Shown here: piece after piece, positions 24,974-34,465 of the stretch
How the letters are laid out: every line of letters starts with the position of its first letter
Position numbering within the stretch: position 1 is the stretch's first letter
From: an uncultured Pseudomonadota bacterium
Lineage (GTDB): Bacteria; Myxococcota_A; UBA796; GCA-2862545
Direction: 5' to 3'
Assembly: GCA_913061235.1 (NCBI GenBank)
Contig: CAJXTB010000019.1
Coordinates: 1 to 64,000, forward strand
DNA: 64,000 bases
Program-made: the position numbers and the translations under genes
Notes under the pieces: model-generated
The model's database searches: none
What the model saw: the letters and a program-made list of their open reading frames with translations, nothing else
What the model was told of the DNA's origin: nothing

Positions 24974-26770
24974 ATGTCCGGTATCGGCGGAATTTTTCAC
25001 CTACGCGGGCGCAAGCCTAGCAAGCCAGCCATTCAGACAATGGCCACACTGCACCAGGCCGAAGACCAGCTGTTCAACGGCGGCGTTGGTCTCGTTGGCA
25101 ACTGTGTGTACAACAATGACGTGCTGGTCGTCCTAGACGGTTGGATCGACGACCTCGACGACCTCGTCAGACGTGCGGGTCACACCACCGGCGTCGACAG
25201 CGCTTCGCACGCCGTCGCAATCGCCTATCGCAAGTGGGGAATCGGCCTGTTCGACCGGCTCGATGGCGAGTTCTCGGTGGCGATCTGGGAGCCCGAACCG
25301 CGTCGGCTCATCTTGGCACGAGACCGCATGGGAACGCGTCCGCTGTTCTGGACGCGCACAGACAACGCCTTCGCCTTCGCGACATCGCTCCCAGCACTGC
25401 TGGAGCTTCCCTGGGTCGACCGGGTCATCGCTCGCGAAAACCTGTCGGAGTACCTGTCATTCGGCACTGTGCACGCCCCCAGAACCTTGGTTCAAGACGT
25501 CTACCAAGTCGAGCCCTCGCACTGGTTGCGCATTGACGCGGACGAGCTCACGAGCCGTCGCTGGTGGCGTCCTCACTATGCCGCAGTAGGCACGCGGAAT
25601 CCTCGTCCATCAGAGGTTGTTCCTGCTCTACAAGAAGCTGTCCAGCGTGCTGTTGCCCGACGCATGCGACCTGGACTTCGACCCGCTCTGTACCTATCCG
25701 GGGGTCTTGGTTCCACGGCGATCGCCGCAGCAGCGCGAACAATGGGACGCAACCTGCCGTCCTTCACCGTCACCTTATCTGACGACCCCCATCCAGAGTC
25801 CCCTTTCGCCGGCCGGATTGCAAAGCTACTGCACCTGGACCACCGCGAGACCGTGGTGGAGACGCGTGATGTCGCGAAGGCGTTCGACAAGTCCGCAATG
25901 GCCATGGGCCAGCCCCTCGGTGCCGCGTCAGCCATCCTGCTCCAGCTGCTCGCGGACGCTGCAGGGACTCGGGCAGATGTCGTCTTCTCCGGAGACGGCA
26001 GCGAGGAGTTGTTCGGTGGACGCATGCTCGACGGTCTGTCGCGCTCCATCAGTGCCGCCAACGTCTACTCCCAGGTTCCCAGCGGTATCCGTCGCCTGCT
26101 TCACAGCACCCTGGACAAGTCAGAACGCGGACAGCGCATGCAGTCCGACCCAAGCGCATGGGGTCTAGAGCAAGAACTCGGCGGAACCAACCTCTTCGGA
26201 GTTCATGAGCGCCGCGCGCTCTTCGCCGACAAGAGCTTGGCCCGGGACGACATCCGCACCACCGTGCTCGCACCGTTTTATACGGACAATCCCACCGACC
26301 CCATCAACGCCATTCTCCATGCGTGGCTGCGCAGTCGTCTGATGGAGGGGGCCTTGGTGCGAACCGGACGTACAACCGCTGCATCGGGCCTAGACGCGCG
26401 CTACCCGCTGCTCGACCGAGAAGTTGTCAGCCTGGCAACAGCCCTTCCCGGAAAGGCCAAGATTGCTCGTGGACCCGCATCTCTGCATACCCGCTGGCCA
26501 CTTCGGTCCATTCTTACCGGCGTGCTTCCGCCTCCTCTGCTCAACCGACCCAAGCGCAGCCTGCCGCTGCTTCATGGGTGGCTGAGCGGTGCTGGGCGCC
26601 TGTTCACAGAGGAGCGCCTGGTGGAGGTCTCCGAGGCGAGCCACCAGATGTTCGAGCGTCGAGCGCTCATGTCACTGCGCAGACGGGTCGGCCAAGAACC
26701 CGGTGCAGCACGGCGTTTGTGGGCACTGTTCTTCTTGCAGCGCTGGATCGACGCGAATCGCATGCGGTGA
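24974..26770 (+). CDS. Asparagine-synthetase-like protein with altered catalytic residues
   Basis: The product has 598 residues: an N-terminal Ntn glutaminase-like domain (~1-210; ARDRMGTRPLFWT, LDGEFSVAIWE) and a C-terminal PP-loop synthetase domain (~230-590). In AsnB enzymes residue 2 is the nucleophile Cys; here the start reads MSGIGG, giving Ser2. The ATP pyrophosphatase motif SGGLDSS reads SGGLGST (Gly246 replaces Asp), and GDGGDELFGG reads GDGSEELFGG. The glutaminase is therefore likely inactive and ATP use is questionable. It may be an amide-forming enzyme of another kind or a degenerate paralogue. It follows a membrane protein gene by 6 bases. Confidence 0.85.
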   Translation: MSGIGGIFHLRGRKPSKPAIQTMATLHQAEDQLFNGGVGLVGNCVYNNDVLVVLDGWIDDLDDLVRRAGHTTGVDSASHAVAIAYRKWGIGLFDRLDGEFSVAIWEPEPRRLILARDRMGTRPLFWTRTDNAFAFATSLPALLELPWVDRVIARENLSEYLSFGTVHAPRTLVQDVYQVEPSHWLRIDADELTSRRWWRPHYAAVGTRNPRPSEVVPALQEAVQRAVARRMRPGLRPALYLSGGLGSTAIAAAARTMGRNLPSFTVTLSDDPHPESPFAGRIAKLLHLDHRETVVETRDVAKAFDKSAMAMGQPLGAASAILLQLLADAAGTRADVVFSGDGSEELFGGRMLDGLSRSISAANVYSQVPSGIRRLLHSTLDKSERGQRMQSDPSAWGLEQELGGTNLFGVHERRALFADKSLARDDIRTTVLAPFYTDNPTDPINAILHAWLRSRLMEGALVRTGRTTAASGLDARYPLLDREVVSLATALPGKAKIARGPASLHTRWPLRSILTGVLPPPLLNRPKRSLPLLHGWLSGAGRLFTEERLVEVSEASHQMFERRALMSLRRRVGQEPGAARRLWALFFLQRWIDANRMR

Positions 26771-26803
26771 CTGGTTAAGCTCGGCTCCCACACCGGAGCT
26801 TGC

Positions 26804-28441
26804 GTGAGCTATCTCGCCATCGCCCGAAAGTACCGCCCTGGTACATTCGACGAAATCGTAGGTCAAGAGCACGTTACCCGCACATTGCGCAATGCAATTG
26901 CTCGGGGACGCGTACACCACGCCTTCCTATTCACCGGCGCTCGCGGGGTTGGAAAGACCACTGCCGCGCGTGCACTGGCCAAATCACTGAACTGTGAGCG
27001 CGGACCCACCGCTGAGCCGTGCGGCGAGTGTGTGTCGTGTGTCGAAATTGCCGCGGGTCGCAACCCGGACCTCATTGAGATCGATGGCGCTTCGAACAAC
27101 TCCGTCGACGACATCCGGGACCTGTGCGACAACGTGCAGTACGCGCCGCAGCGCGGTGGCTCGAAGATCTACCTCATCGATGAAGTCCACATGCTCTCAA
27201 AGGGCGCCTTCAATGCGCTACTGAAGACACTTGAGGAACCCCCACCTCACGTGGTGTTCATCTTTGCCACGACAGAGCCCAACAAGATTCCGGACACCAT
27301 CCTGTCGCGGGTCCAGCGCTTCGACTTCAAGCGCATCCCCGAACAAGGGGTCATCAAGCGCCTCGCACGTATTGCTGAGTCCGAAGGTAGCGGCATCTCT
27401 GAGCACGGACTGCGGCTCATTGCCCGGTCTGGCGAAGGCTCTATGCGCGACTCCGAGTCGCTGCTGGACCAGGTCATCAGCTTTGCCGGCGTGGATGTGT
27501 CGGACCAAGAAGTCGCAGACATCCTTGGCCTTGTAGACCGGCGACTCCTGCACGACATGCTCGCTGGGCTTGTCTCTGGAGATGCTGGCAAGTGCCTAGA
27601 CGTCGTCGCCACCGTCTACGAGTACGGCTACGACCTCGGCCAGTTCACCTCCGAGCTGCTGGAAGTGGTTCGCAACGCCACCTTCCTGCGCTTGTCGCCT
27701 GCCTCTCATCAGCACATCGACCTGCCCGCTGAAGAAGCTGTGGTCCTCGAAGAAATCGTCAAAGACGTCAACCCAGAAGTGCTGACCCGCGTGTTCTCGG
27801 CACTCATGGCAGTCATTGATGACCTGGCCCGCGCTGGCCGCCCGAGGCTTGTCCTCGAGATGGCGGTCGCCCGACTGGCCACCATCCGCCCGGTTCAACC
27901 CGTAGGTGCCCTGGTGGAGCGCCTTCAGACCATCCAGCGCGACCTTCGCGTAGCGGGTCATATTGGCCCCACAGCAGGTCTACGTGGCGGCGCATCTCGT
28001 CAGAGCTGGTCGGACGCTGCGGTGATTAGCGAAGCGGCGAAGGTTGCTGCGCCAGCGGCTGGGAGCGCTCCGATGATGCGGGCGTCTCTACCCAAAAAGC
28101 CGTGGGCCTTCATCGCCGCTGAGCTGCACCCCAACACCGCATGGATGAAGGAGGCAGAGACACGGCGCGCCGGGGACGTACTGGTTCTGTCCATGTCCAA
28201 TGCCAAGCTTCAGGCGGACATTCGCAGACTGGCACAGACGGAAGAGTTCCAAGACGTCTTCCGACGTGCATACGGCCCGAAGACCACGCTGGAGGTCACT
28301 CTGACCCCGCGCATCAAAGATCCCGAAGAAGCTGCATTGCGCAAGTCTGCACTTGAAAACCCGCAGCTTCGAACCATTATCGACACCCTTGGCGCACGCG
28401 TCATCAAGGTACGTCCCACCGAAACTGGAGAAGACTCATGA
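26804..28441 (+). CDS. dnaX: DNA polymerase III subunit gamma/tau
   Basis: The product has 545 residues. The clamp-loader AAA+ ATPase (~1-230) has Walker A FTGARGVGKTTAARAL, a four-Cys zinc site (CERGPTAEPCGECVSC), Walker B YLIDEVHMLS, and sensor 1 FATTEPNKIP. The C-terminal part (~370-545) is the less conserved tau-like region. GTG 26804 has CGGAGC about 6 bases upstream and begins at the normal MSYLAIARKYRP segment. The stop overlaps the ybaB start, forming the classic dnaX-ybaB-recR operon. It loads the sliding clamp at the replication fork. Confidence 0.97.
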   Translation: MSYLAIARKYRPGTFDEIVGQEHVTRTLRNAIARGRVHHAFLFTGARGVGKTTAARALAKSLNCERGPTAEPCGECVSCVEIAAGRNPDLIEIDGASNNSVDDIRDLCDNVQYAPQRGGSKIYLIDEVHMLSKGAFNALLKTLEEPPPHVVFIFATTEPNKIPDTILSRVQRFDFKRIPEQGVIKRLARIAESEGSGISEHGLRLIARSGEGSMRDSESLLDQVISFAGVDVSDQEVADILGLVDRRLLHDMLAGLVSGDAGKCLDVVATVYEYGYDLGQFTSELLEVVRNATFLRLSPASHQHIDLPAEEAVVLEEIVKDVNPEVLTRVFSALMAVIDDLARAGRPRLVLEMAVARLATIRPVQPVGALVERLQTIQRDLRVAGHIGPTAGLRGGASRQSWSDAAVISEAAKVAAPAAGSAPMMRASLPKKPWAFIAAELHPNTAWMKEAETRRAGDVLVLSMSNAKLQADIRRLAQTEEFQDVFRRAYGPKTTLEVTLTPRIKDPEEAALRKSALENPQLRTIIDTLGARVIKVRPTETGEDS

Positions 28442-28761
28442 ACCCGTTTGACCTTGGCAATATGGGCGGCCTGCTCGGCGGCCTGCAACAACGTATGGCC
28501 GATATGAAGGAAAAGGCGTCCAATACGACTGTCGAAGGCGTCGCTGGCGGCGGACTCGTCAAGGTCAGCGTGACCTGCGACTACCATGTGGCCGGCGTCA
28601 CCATCAGCCCAGATGCCATGGACGACCGTGAGATGCTCGAAGACCTCGTACGCGCCGCGCTCGCTGAAGCCCTTCGCCAAGCCCGCGACGAGACCAGCAA
28701 GGGCATGAAGGACATGGCCGGCGGTCTGCCCATTCCTCCCGGTCTGATTCCCGGACTGTGA
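28438..28761 (+). CDS. ybaB: YbaB/EbfC nucleoid-associated protein
   Basis: This is a 107-residue small acidic/helical DNA-binding protein. The family core MKEKASNTTVEGVAGGGLVKVSVTCDYHV and the following VTISPDAMDDREMLEDLVRAALAEA are standard. It dimerises and binds DNA non-specifically. The position between dnaX and recR, with ATGA and GTGA overlaps on either side, is the usual bacterial arrangement and supports a shared role in DNA repair and nucleoid organisation. Confidence 0.93.
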   Translation: MNPFDLGNMGGLLGGLQQRMADMKEKASNTTVEGVAGGGLVKVSVTCDYHVAGVTISPDAMDDREMLEDLVRAALAEALRQARDETSKGMKDMAGGLPIPPGLIPGL

Positions 28762-29354
28762 GACAGCCCGACCCCATTCGCAAGGCCGTCCAGCAGCTCT
28801 CCCGGTTCCCTGGAATTGGTGAGAAGAGTGCTACGCGCCTGGTCTATTGGTTGCTGCGTGCACCCGAAGGCACCGCCCAAGAGATGGGTGCGGCCCTCGA
28901 AGAGCTTGCAGCGAGCGTCAAGGAATGCAGCAACTGCTGCAATCTCACCGCCAGCGACCCGTGTCGCTTTTGTGCAGACACCAAGCGCTTTGACGACACC
29001 ATCTGTGTGGTGGAGTCTCCGCAAGACCTGCTCGCCTTCGAACGGGCTGCTGAGTACCGCGGCCGATTCCACGTGCTTCATGGCTCATTGTCACCGCTAG
29101 ATGGCATTGGTCCAGACGCCCTACGCATTCGGCGCTTGCTGGAGCGACTGCGCGATGGCACCGTCAAAGAGGTCATCGTTGCCACCGACCCAGACGTTGA
29201 AGGAGACGCTACAGCCTTGTATTTGGCACGCCTTCTCGACGGACTCGGTGTTGTCGTGAGCCGCCTCGCCCACGGCATCTCCGTGGGTACTGAGATTGAG
29301 TATGCAGACGCCGTGAGCCTGTCCCGGGCTCTTGAAAACCGGAGATCTCTGTGA
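28758..29354 (+). CDS. recR: Recombination mediator protein RecR
   Basis: The product has 198 residues. An N-terminal helix-hairpin-helix (LSRFPGIGEKSATRLVYWLL) is followed by a four-Cys zinc motif (CSNCCNLTASDPCRFC) and a Toprim domain with VVESPQDLLAFE and ATDPDVEGDATALYL. RecR works with RecF/RecO in gap repair and RecA loading. The GTG start overlaps the ybaB stop, and the gene in turn overlaps thiS by 4 bases. Confidence 0.96.
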   Translation: MRQPDPIRKAVQQLSRFPGIGEKSATRLVYWLLRAPEGTAQEMGAALEELAASVKECSNCCNLTASDPCRFCADTKRFDDTICVVESPQDLLAFERAAEYRGRFHVLHGSLSPLDGIGPDALRIRRLLERLRDGTVKEVIVATDPDVEGDATALYLARLLDGLGVVVSRLAHGISVGTEIEYADAVSLSRALENRRSL

Positions 29355-29554
29355 TTTCAGTGACAGTGAACGGAGAGGCGCGCGAGGTTGCCCAGGGCAT
29401 GACTCTCGACACCCTCGTGAGCGAGCTCGGACTGCCCGCAGACGGTATCGCGACCGCCATCAACCGAGATGTCGTCCCTCGAAGCACCTATGCCCAGACC
29501 GTGCTCACGGACGGCATGGTCATCGAAATCATCCGCGCTGTTGGTGGTGGGTGA
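29351..29554 (+). CDS. thiS: Sulfur-carrier protein ThiS
   Basis: This is a 67-residue ubiquitin-fold protein ending VGGG, the C-terminal Gly-Gly that is adenylated and thiocarboxylated to deliver sulfur. VTVNGEAREVAQGMTLDTLV and the IATAINRDVVPRS segment are ThiS-like. GTG 29351 overlaps the recR stop. No other thiamine genes (thiG, thiF) and no thiamine riboswitch are nearby, so it may supply sulfur for thiamine elsewhere in the genome or for another process. Confidence 0.85.
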   Translation: MISVTVNGEAREVAQGMTLDTLVSELGLPADGIATAINRDVVPRSTYAQTVLTDGMVIEIIRAVGGG

Positions 29555-30144
29555 TGGCGACTGAAATCTTCCGTGACCACCACCTGCTCGTTGTCGACAA
29601 GCCAGCCGGCATCGCCACTCAAGCCGACAAGAACGGCCAGCCGGGCTTGTACGACGCACTCCGTGCAGACGACCCAACCCTCGCACTGCACCATCGCCTC
29701 GACCGTCCCGCATCTGGCCTGGTCGTGTTCGGCCGCAGTGGCCTCGCCAACAAGTCGCTGGCTGACGGGTTCCGCACCCACAGCATCCAGCGAACCTACG
29801 TGGCCATCTTGGTCGGAGACGCTGTCAGCGGCACGTGGGACGCTCCCATCGACGGCAAGAGCGCACGCAGCGACGTCACCGTCCTACACAGCGCAAACGG
29901 CTTCACCGCGGTGTCCATGTCGCTACACACCGGACGCACGCATCAGCTCCGGCGCCACGCAGCCATGAACGGCACACCGATAGCCGGCGACCGACGCTAC
30001 GGCGGAAGCGCTTCACGCGCATGGGGCCGACTCGCACTACACGCAGCCACGCTCAGTCTCAAGCACCCCGAGACAAGAGCCAAGCACACGTTCGAGTCGC
30101 CGCTGCCCGAGGACTTGGCGGCGTTGTGGGCGCTGGCTCACTAG
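29554..30144 (+). CDS. RluA-family pseudouridine synthase
   Basis: The product has 196 residues, with the catalytic motif LHHRLDRPASGLVVFGRS (Asp in HRLD) and the later TGRTHQLRRHAAMNGTPIAGD, both typical of RluA/RsuA-type synthases that isomerise uridine in rRNA or tRNA. It has no S4 domain and is short, closest in form to the RluA group that modifies tRNA or 23S rRNA. ATG 29554 shares its A with the thiS stop; a GTG at 29551 is an alternative. The RNA target is not predictable. Confidence 0.88.
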   Translation: MATEIFRDHHLLVVDKPAGIATQADKNGQPGLYDALRADDPTLALHHRLDRPASGLVVFGRSGLANKSLADGFRTHSIQRTYVAILVGDAVSGTWDAPIDGKSARSDVTVLHSANGFTAVSMSLHTGRTHQLRRHAAMNGTPIAGDRRYGGSASRAWGRLALHAATLSLKHPETRAKHTFESPLPEDLAALWALAH

Positions 30145-30312
30145 GCCGACCGCACCAACACAAGTCCCCATATCGGCAGTGAGCCGTAGGTCTCACTCAA
30201 CAAAGCCGACGAGAGTTGACCGGATAAACAACGCCTGCCCCATCTATGAGGCAACGTCGGCAACACCGTCCATGCACCTGTGAGCTATGCTTCGCAGCAC
30301 GGAGGAAGGGGC

Positions 30313-31950
30313 TTGAAGGGACAGACGCTGGCAGACGGTCGATACGTCCTAGGCTCACCACTCGGAAGCGGAGGAATGGCCACGGTCTACCAGGCCACGG
30401 ACACCCGCTTGCATGTGGAGCGGGCGGTGAAGATTCTGTCTCCCGAACTGGCTCGCTCGGCAAAATTGATGGAGCGATTCGAGCGAGAAGCACGGGTTAT
30501 GGCCAAGCTTGAGCATCCCAACATTGTGCCAGTGCACGATGTTGGGCGTGACGGCGCCACCGTCTACCTGGTCATGTCGTTGTTCCAAGCCGGCTCGCTG
30601 GATGACCACCTGCTGAATGTCGGTCCACTGCCTCCGCATGACGCGGTCAAGGCAACCCACGGCGTCGTCCTCGCGCTCAAGGCAGCTCACGCAAGCGGCA
30701 TCATCCACCGCGACGTCAAGGCGCAGAACGTACTCATCGACTCCCACGGCAACCCACGGCTGTGCGACTTTGGAATCGCTCACGTCTCAACCGACCGCAG
30801 GCTCACTGGCACAGGTGCACAGCTCGGCACGTGGGCCTTCATGGCGCCTGAACAACGTGCAGGTCAGTCCATTGACGAGCGCGTCGATGTCTATGCGGTG
30901 GGTGCCATGTTGCTCATGCTCGTCACCGGTGAGATTCCTAATGATCTGCACGCCACTGACGCACATGATGGCCAGTTCAAGGGCGTACCCGACGCACTAC
31001 GCGCGGTCATTGTACGTGCGACCCGCTTTCACCCACGGGACCGGCATGACGGCGCCACCGAGCTGCTGGCAGACCTGGATACCCTACTTGCGACGCTGCC
31101 CGACACCCCACCAATGCGCCTCGGTCGTACGCTAGCCGTCGACAATCGAACGCCCACCAACGACACGCTGGTCGGGTGGGATCAAGACCACACCTCGGCT
31201 CATGACTCCATCTCCCATGAATTGGTGACACAGCAGCCTGCCCCTGATTCACCGCCAACGCTCGCCGGCCGTGAAGACCTCCAGCGCCTCACCACAACAT
31301 CCGGCTGGATGGCACGGGGCATGGGTGCTTTGGTGATCGGATTTCTGACCCTGACGCTACTCGTCATCGGCGGCTCTTTCGCAGGATGGGCTGCCTGGTC
31401 TTCGATGGCGGACAGCACCGCCACCGCGTCCGAGAGCGAAGGGCCAGACCTCTCAATCGCGGAACCTGAACCTGGCCTTCCCACGCCCGAACCCATCGCT
31501 ATTCCCACGCCCGAACCCATCGCTATTCCCACGCCAGATACGCGGCCGGAGCCTGCCGCACAGCCACGGCCACAGCCCGTTGTAGAGCCACAGCCCATCG
31601 CGCAACCACAGCCCACCGAGCAAGTGCTCGCGACGCCGTCTCCAGACCCCGCCCCGACCGACACACCTCCAATCGTGTTGGAGCAACCGCCCGAGCCACA
31701 ACCCCAAGTTGACGTACCCGTGGCGCTGCCCGGTTACGGCGTCACCATTACGTCCATCCCCTGGTCAACGGTGACTATCGATGGGACTTCCAAGGGAACC
31801 ACACTGTGGACAGACGAACTACCCTCTGGCCAGTACACCGTACGGCTACAAGCCGCAGACTACCCCGACTTAATTCGCGTTGTCACAGTAGCCGATGGAC
31901 CTTTGGCCTTCTGCTGGGACTTCTCGGAACAGGCGGTCTGCGCTCGGTAG
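30313..31950 (+). CDS. Ser/Thr protein kinase with Pro-rich extracytoplasmic part and PEGA-like end
   Basis: The product has about 545 residues. The kinase domain (~1-260) has the Gly loop [12 protein letters not shown] in AVKIL, catalytic [11 protein letters not shown] and APEQ. A membrane helix ([20 protein letters not shown], ~340) follows, then a Pro/Glu/Gln-rich linker with PTPEPIAI repeats and a C-terminal PEGA-like beta domain ([17 protein letters not shown]). It is a bacterial Hanks-type receptor kinase of myxobacterial style. TTG 30313 is preferred because AGGAAGGGG lies just upstream; GTG 30280 would add 11 residues without such a site. It overlaps the next gene by 145 bases. Confidence 0.85.
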   Translation: MKGQTLADGRYVLGSPLGSGGMATVYQATDTRLHVERAVKILSPELARSAKLMERFEREARVMAKLEHPNIVPVHDVGRDGATVYLVMSLFQAGSLDDHLLNVGPLPPHDAVKATHGVVLALKAAHASGIIHRDVKAQNVLIDSHGNPRLCDFGIAHVSTDRRLTGTGAQLGTWAFMAPEQRAGQSIDERVDVYAVGAMLLMLVTGEIPNDLHATDAHDGQFKGVPDALRAVIVRATRFHPRDRHDGATELLADLDTLLATLPDTPPMRLGRTLAVDNRTPTNDTLVGWDQDHTSAHDSISHELVTQQPAPDSPPTLAGREDLQRLTTTSGWMARGMGALVIGFLTLTLLVIGGSFAGWAAWSSMADSTATASESEGPDLSIAEPEPGLPTPEPIAIPTPEPIAIPTPDTRPEPAAQPRPQPVVEPQPIAQPQPTEQVLATPSPDPAPTDTPPIVLEQPPEPQPQVDVPVALPGYGVTITSIPWSTVTIDGTSKGTTLWTDELPSGQYTVRLQAADYPDLIRVVTVADGPLAFCWDFSEQAVCAR

Positions 31951-32987
31951 CGGCCACACCACTCGTCTATGAAGGTACGCCTCCAGACTCACTTCCAGAG
32001 GGAGCCGAGCTGGTCTCGTTCGACGAACTCCGCCAAGCGCCCCCCGCCCTTCGGTCTGGACTTCCCGTCGAGGCATGTGGGAGCGAGGCGTCCACCGACA
32101 CCACCGACATCCAGAGCGCATTGCTGTACGCCGAGCTGGACCGCGCAGAGACACTCGCAAGCGATGCGATGGCCTGGGCACCCTGCGCCGAACTCTCGGC
32201 TCCAGAGCTGTCCGACCTGGTCCGCATCTGGGGAATCGTCGCCGTCCATCAAGACGGACCGGGGGCTGAACGCTTCGCCATCGGCCGAGGCATGTTTCCC
32301 GAAATGGCCTGGGACGACCGATTCGCCCCCCGGTACCGAGAGGCATTCGACGCCTATGAGCCAGCCTTCAAACAGACACAGCTCACCGTCTTCCCACCCG
32401 GTGACTTGCTGTTCGACGGCAGTACGCCGAACAGCACAACGGTAACGACCGGGCGCCACGCCGTAGCACTCGGGTCCAACGGTGCTTGGGTGGCCCTCTT
32501 AGATGCCGCAGATACCTTGGTGATTCCTCAAGCCTACCCAGACGATGCCCTGTCTTGGATGGCCGACGAGACCCTGCGTCCCGCGCTGACAGAGCTTCTG
32601 GCCGTCACACTGGGCGAAGGCGAACGCGCCATGGTGCAACACGACGGCACCGTATGGATGGGAACAACCGGACGGGTCGATTGGCAAGTAGTTTCCTCAC
32701 AAATCCGCCCACCCATGCCTTCTGATCCGATCGTCAAGCGGTCACCAACCGGACCCATCATGGCCATCTCGGGAGGGCTACTCACCGTAGTCGGCATTGG
32801 GCTTGCCGCAGGAGGCTACGCGATGGCCGCATCAAACGCCGAACCGAACTTGCCCACCACCGGCGCTGTCCGGGATGATCGCTACGCCACCGGAAAGACG
32901 CTGTCCCAAGCCGGGCTAGGCATTGGCATCGCTGGAGGTGTCTTGACCGGCACCGGCATCGCCTTCACGGTTGGAGGTGCACGATGA
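31806..32987 (+). CDS. Exported protein of unknown function with C-terminal Gly-rich helices
   Basis: The product has 393 residues. The start is uncertain: GTG 31806 gives a long basic N terminus before a signal-like hydrophobic segment [14 protein letters not shown] ending SVAA. The middle is an acidic globular region with two Cys and no recognised motif. The C-terminal ~100 residues have two Gly/Ala-rich hydrophobic stretches ([25 protein letters not shown] and a similar one) that look like paired membrane helices. It overlaps the kinase end and the next lipoprotein start, indicating an operon; it may be a target or partner of the kinase. Confidence 0.6.
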   Translation: MDRRTTLWPVHRTATSRRLPRLNSRCHSSRWTFGLLLGLLGTGGLRSVAATPLVYEGTPPDSLPEGAELVSFDELRQAPPALRSGLPVEACGSEASTDTTDIQSALLYAELDRAETLASDAMAWAPCAELSAPELSDLVRIWGIVAVHQDGPGAERFAIGRGMFPEMAWDDRFAPRYREAFDAYEPAFKQTQLTVFPPGDLLFDGSTPNSTTVTTGRHAVALGSNGAWVALLDAADTLVIPQAYPDDALSWMADETLRPALTELLAVTLGEGERAMVQHDGTVWMGTTGRVDWQVVSSQIRPPMPSDPIVKRSPTGPIMAISGGLLTVVGIGLAAGGYAMAASNAEPNLPTTGAVRDDRYATGKTLSQAGLGIGIAGGVLTGTGIAFTVGGAR

Positions 32988-34465
32988 GACTGTGGCTCCT
33001 CCTTCTGGCTGCATGCCCGCTTCCCGAGTTCATCCCCGACGACACCGACGGGGACACGGTGGTTGATGTCGACACCGACACCGATACCGATACCGATACC
33101 GACGTCGACACCGATACAGATGCGGACACCGACGTTGACGACGACAGTGATGGTAGCCCGTCGCTCGAAGACTGTGACGACAATGACAACCGTCGTTTCC
33201 CCGGCAACATCGAGGTTTGCAACAACGGTGTTGACGAAGACTGTAGCAATACCGACTGCATCACAGGGCAAGTGTCACAGTACGAGGAGTCCCGCTTCCC
33301 GGGCCGCGCACCTGTCTCCGCTATCGGTAGTGTGGATTTTGAGGCCGGGACGTATGCGTTCGGATTGGGCAATTCCGCGCTACAAACGTCGTGGGAACTG
33401 CACGACGGCCTCAACCTTGTGTTCAGAGGTTCCAAGCCGCTGGGGGGAGGGGCAATCCATGTCTTGAGCGTTCCGACCTTAGTAGGCATCGGGGCCAACT
33501 GGGTGGTCTACCGTCCCCAAGGCGAGTTCCTCGACCTGTACCATGTGATGCAGGGAACGGAAGAATTGGACCGACGCATTCTGAGCCAACAGATGGGGTT
33601 CCCCGCCGTGAACGGCGACTTGAGTTCGATCGTGCCAATGCCAGGCCAAGAGGCTTTCGCGGCACTCGTCCGCTTCACCGGAGGGGGGGGCGCGGTCTCT
33701 TTCATCACCGCCAGCAATGTCAACAACCGCACCTACACACCGGCAAATGGCACGACCATCACAGTGCTAGAGGAAGGGTACGGTTCACCTGCGGACATCG
33801 CCGAACTCGACCTAGACGTCGCACACTCAACAGCCGCCATTGCCCATGCAGGCGACGTCGCATTCGACCCAGCCGGTGTGCTCATCGTCGACACCTCGGC
33901 CTCATTCACGGCCGACGACGCTAGCAGTCGTGTCCTCGGAACAATCACCTTGGACGCCACCACAATGGACACCAACGGCACCATTGTTGGACCGGTGTTG
34001 CACGCAGCACAGCTCGACGGTGTGGGATCCAATGACCTCGTCGTAGGCGTCCCCACAACGGGTTGCGTCTACATCTTCAGCGATGACATGCTGCAGACGT
34101 CTCGCCCGATCTCAAGCGCCTGGCACACCTACTGCCTGGACCCCGCTTCGCGTCTCGGATGGGCCATCACAAGCATCGACGACCGCGACGGAGACGGGCT
34201 CCAGGAGCTAGTCATCACCGCTCCAGGCAGCACCACAGTCGCCGACGGCGCCATACACGTTCTGTACACAGGCCGACTGAACACCCCAGTGAGCGCCGAG
34301 CACCCTGCAGACGTCGTCCTGACGCTAGCCAGCAACGGCGACCCAGGCCTAGGCACAAGCATCGCCCCCTACCCAGCCGGCTCATCGACACCCGACTTCA
34401 TCGTCACGACCGACTTCGGTCTCAACAACGTCTTGACCACCTTCGCAATTGACCTGGGGCCGTAG
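32984..34465 (+). CDS. Lipoprotein with Asp-Thr repeat linker, MopE-like motif and beta-propeller-like body
   Basis: The product has 493 residues. [11 protein letters not shown] is a lipoprotein signal. An unusual DTDTDTDTD linker follows, encoded by six-base repeats at about 33062-33131. Next is DCDDNDNRRFPGNIEVCNNG...DEDC, the MopE/Asp-Cys metal-binding type motif. The body has FG-GAP/VCBS-like segments (LVVGVPTTGCVYIF; GWAITSIDDRDGDGLQELVITAPG) as in extracellular propellers. It overlaps the preceding gene by 4 bases and ends before the repeat block. A surface-exposed protein is likely; no enzyme function is suggested. Confidence 0.78.
   Translation: MRLWLLLLAACPLPEFIPDDTDGDTVVDVDTDTDTDTDTDVDTDTDADTDVDDDSDGSPSLEDCDDNDNRRFPGNIEVCNNGVDEDCSNTDCITGQVSQYEESRFPGRAPVSAIGSVDFEAGTYAFGLGNSALQTSWELHDGLNLVFRGSKPLGGGAIHVLSVPTLVGIGANWVVYRPQGEFLDLYHVMQGTEELDRRILSQQMGFPAVNGDLSSIVPMPGQEAFAALVRFTGGGGAVSFITASNVNNRTYTPANGTTITVLEEGYGSPADIAELDLDVAHSTAAIAHAGDVAFDPAGVLIVDTSASFTADDASSRVLGTITLDATTMDTNGTIVGPVLHAAQLDGVGSNDLVVGVPTTGCVYIFSDDMLQTSRPISSAWHTYCLDPASRLGWAITSIDDRDGDGLQELVITAPGSTTVADGAIHVLYTGRLNTPVSAEHPADVVLTLASNGDPGLGTSIAPYPAGSSTPDFIVTTDFGLNNVLTTFAIDLGP

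Noticed and set aside
29351-29554. A thiamine riboswitch in front of thiS
   Set aside because: The gene starts inside recR, leaving no leader, and no TPP-aptamer pattern is visible.
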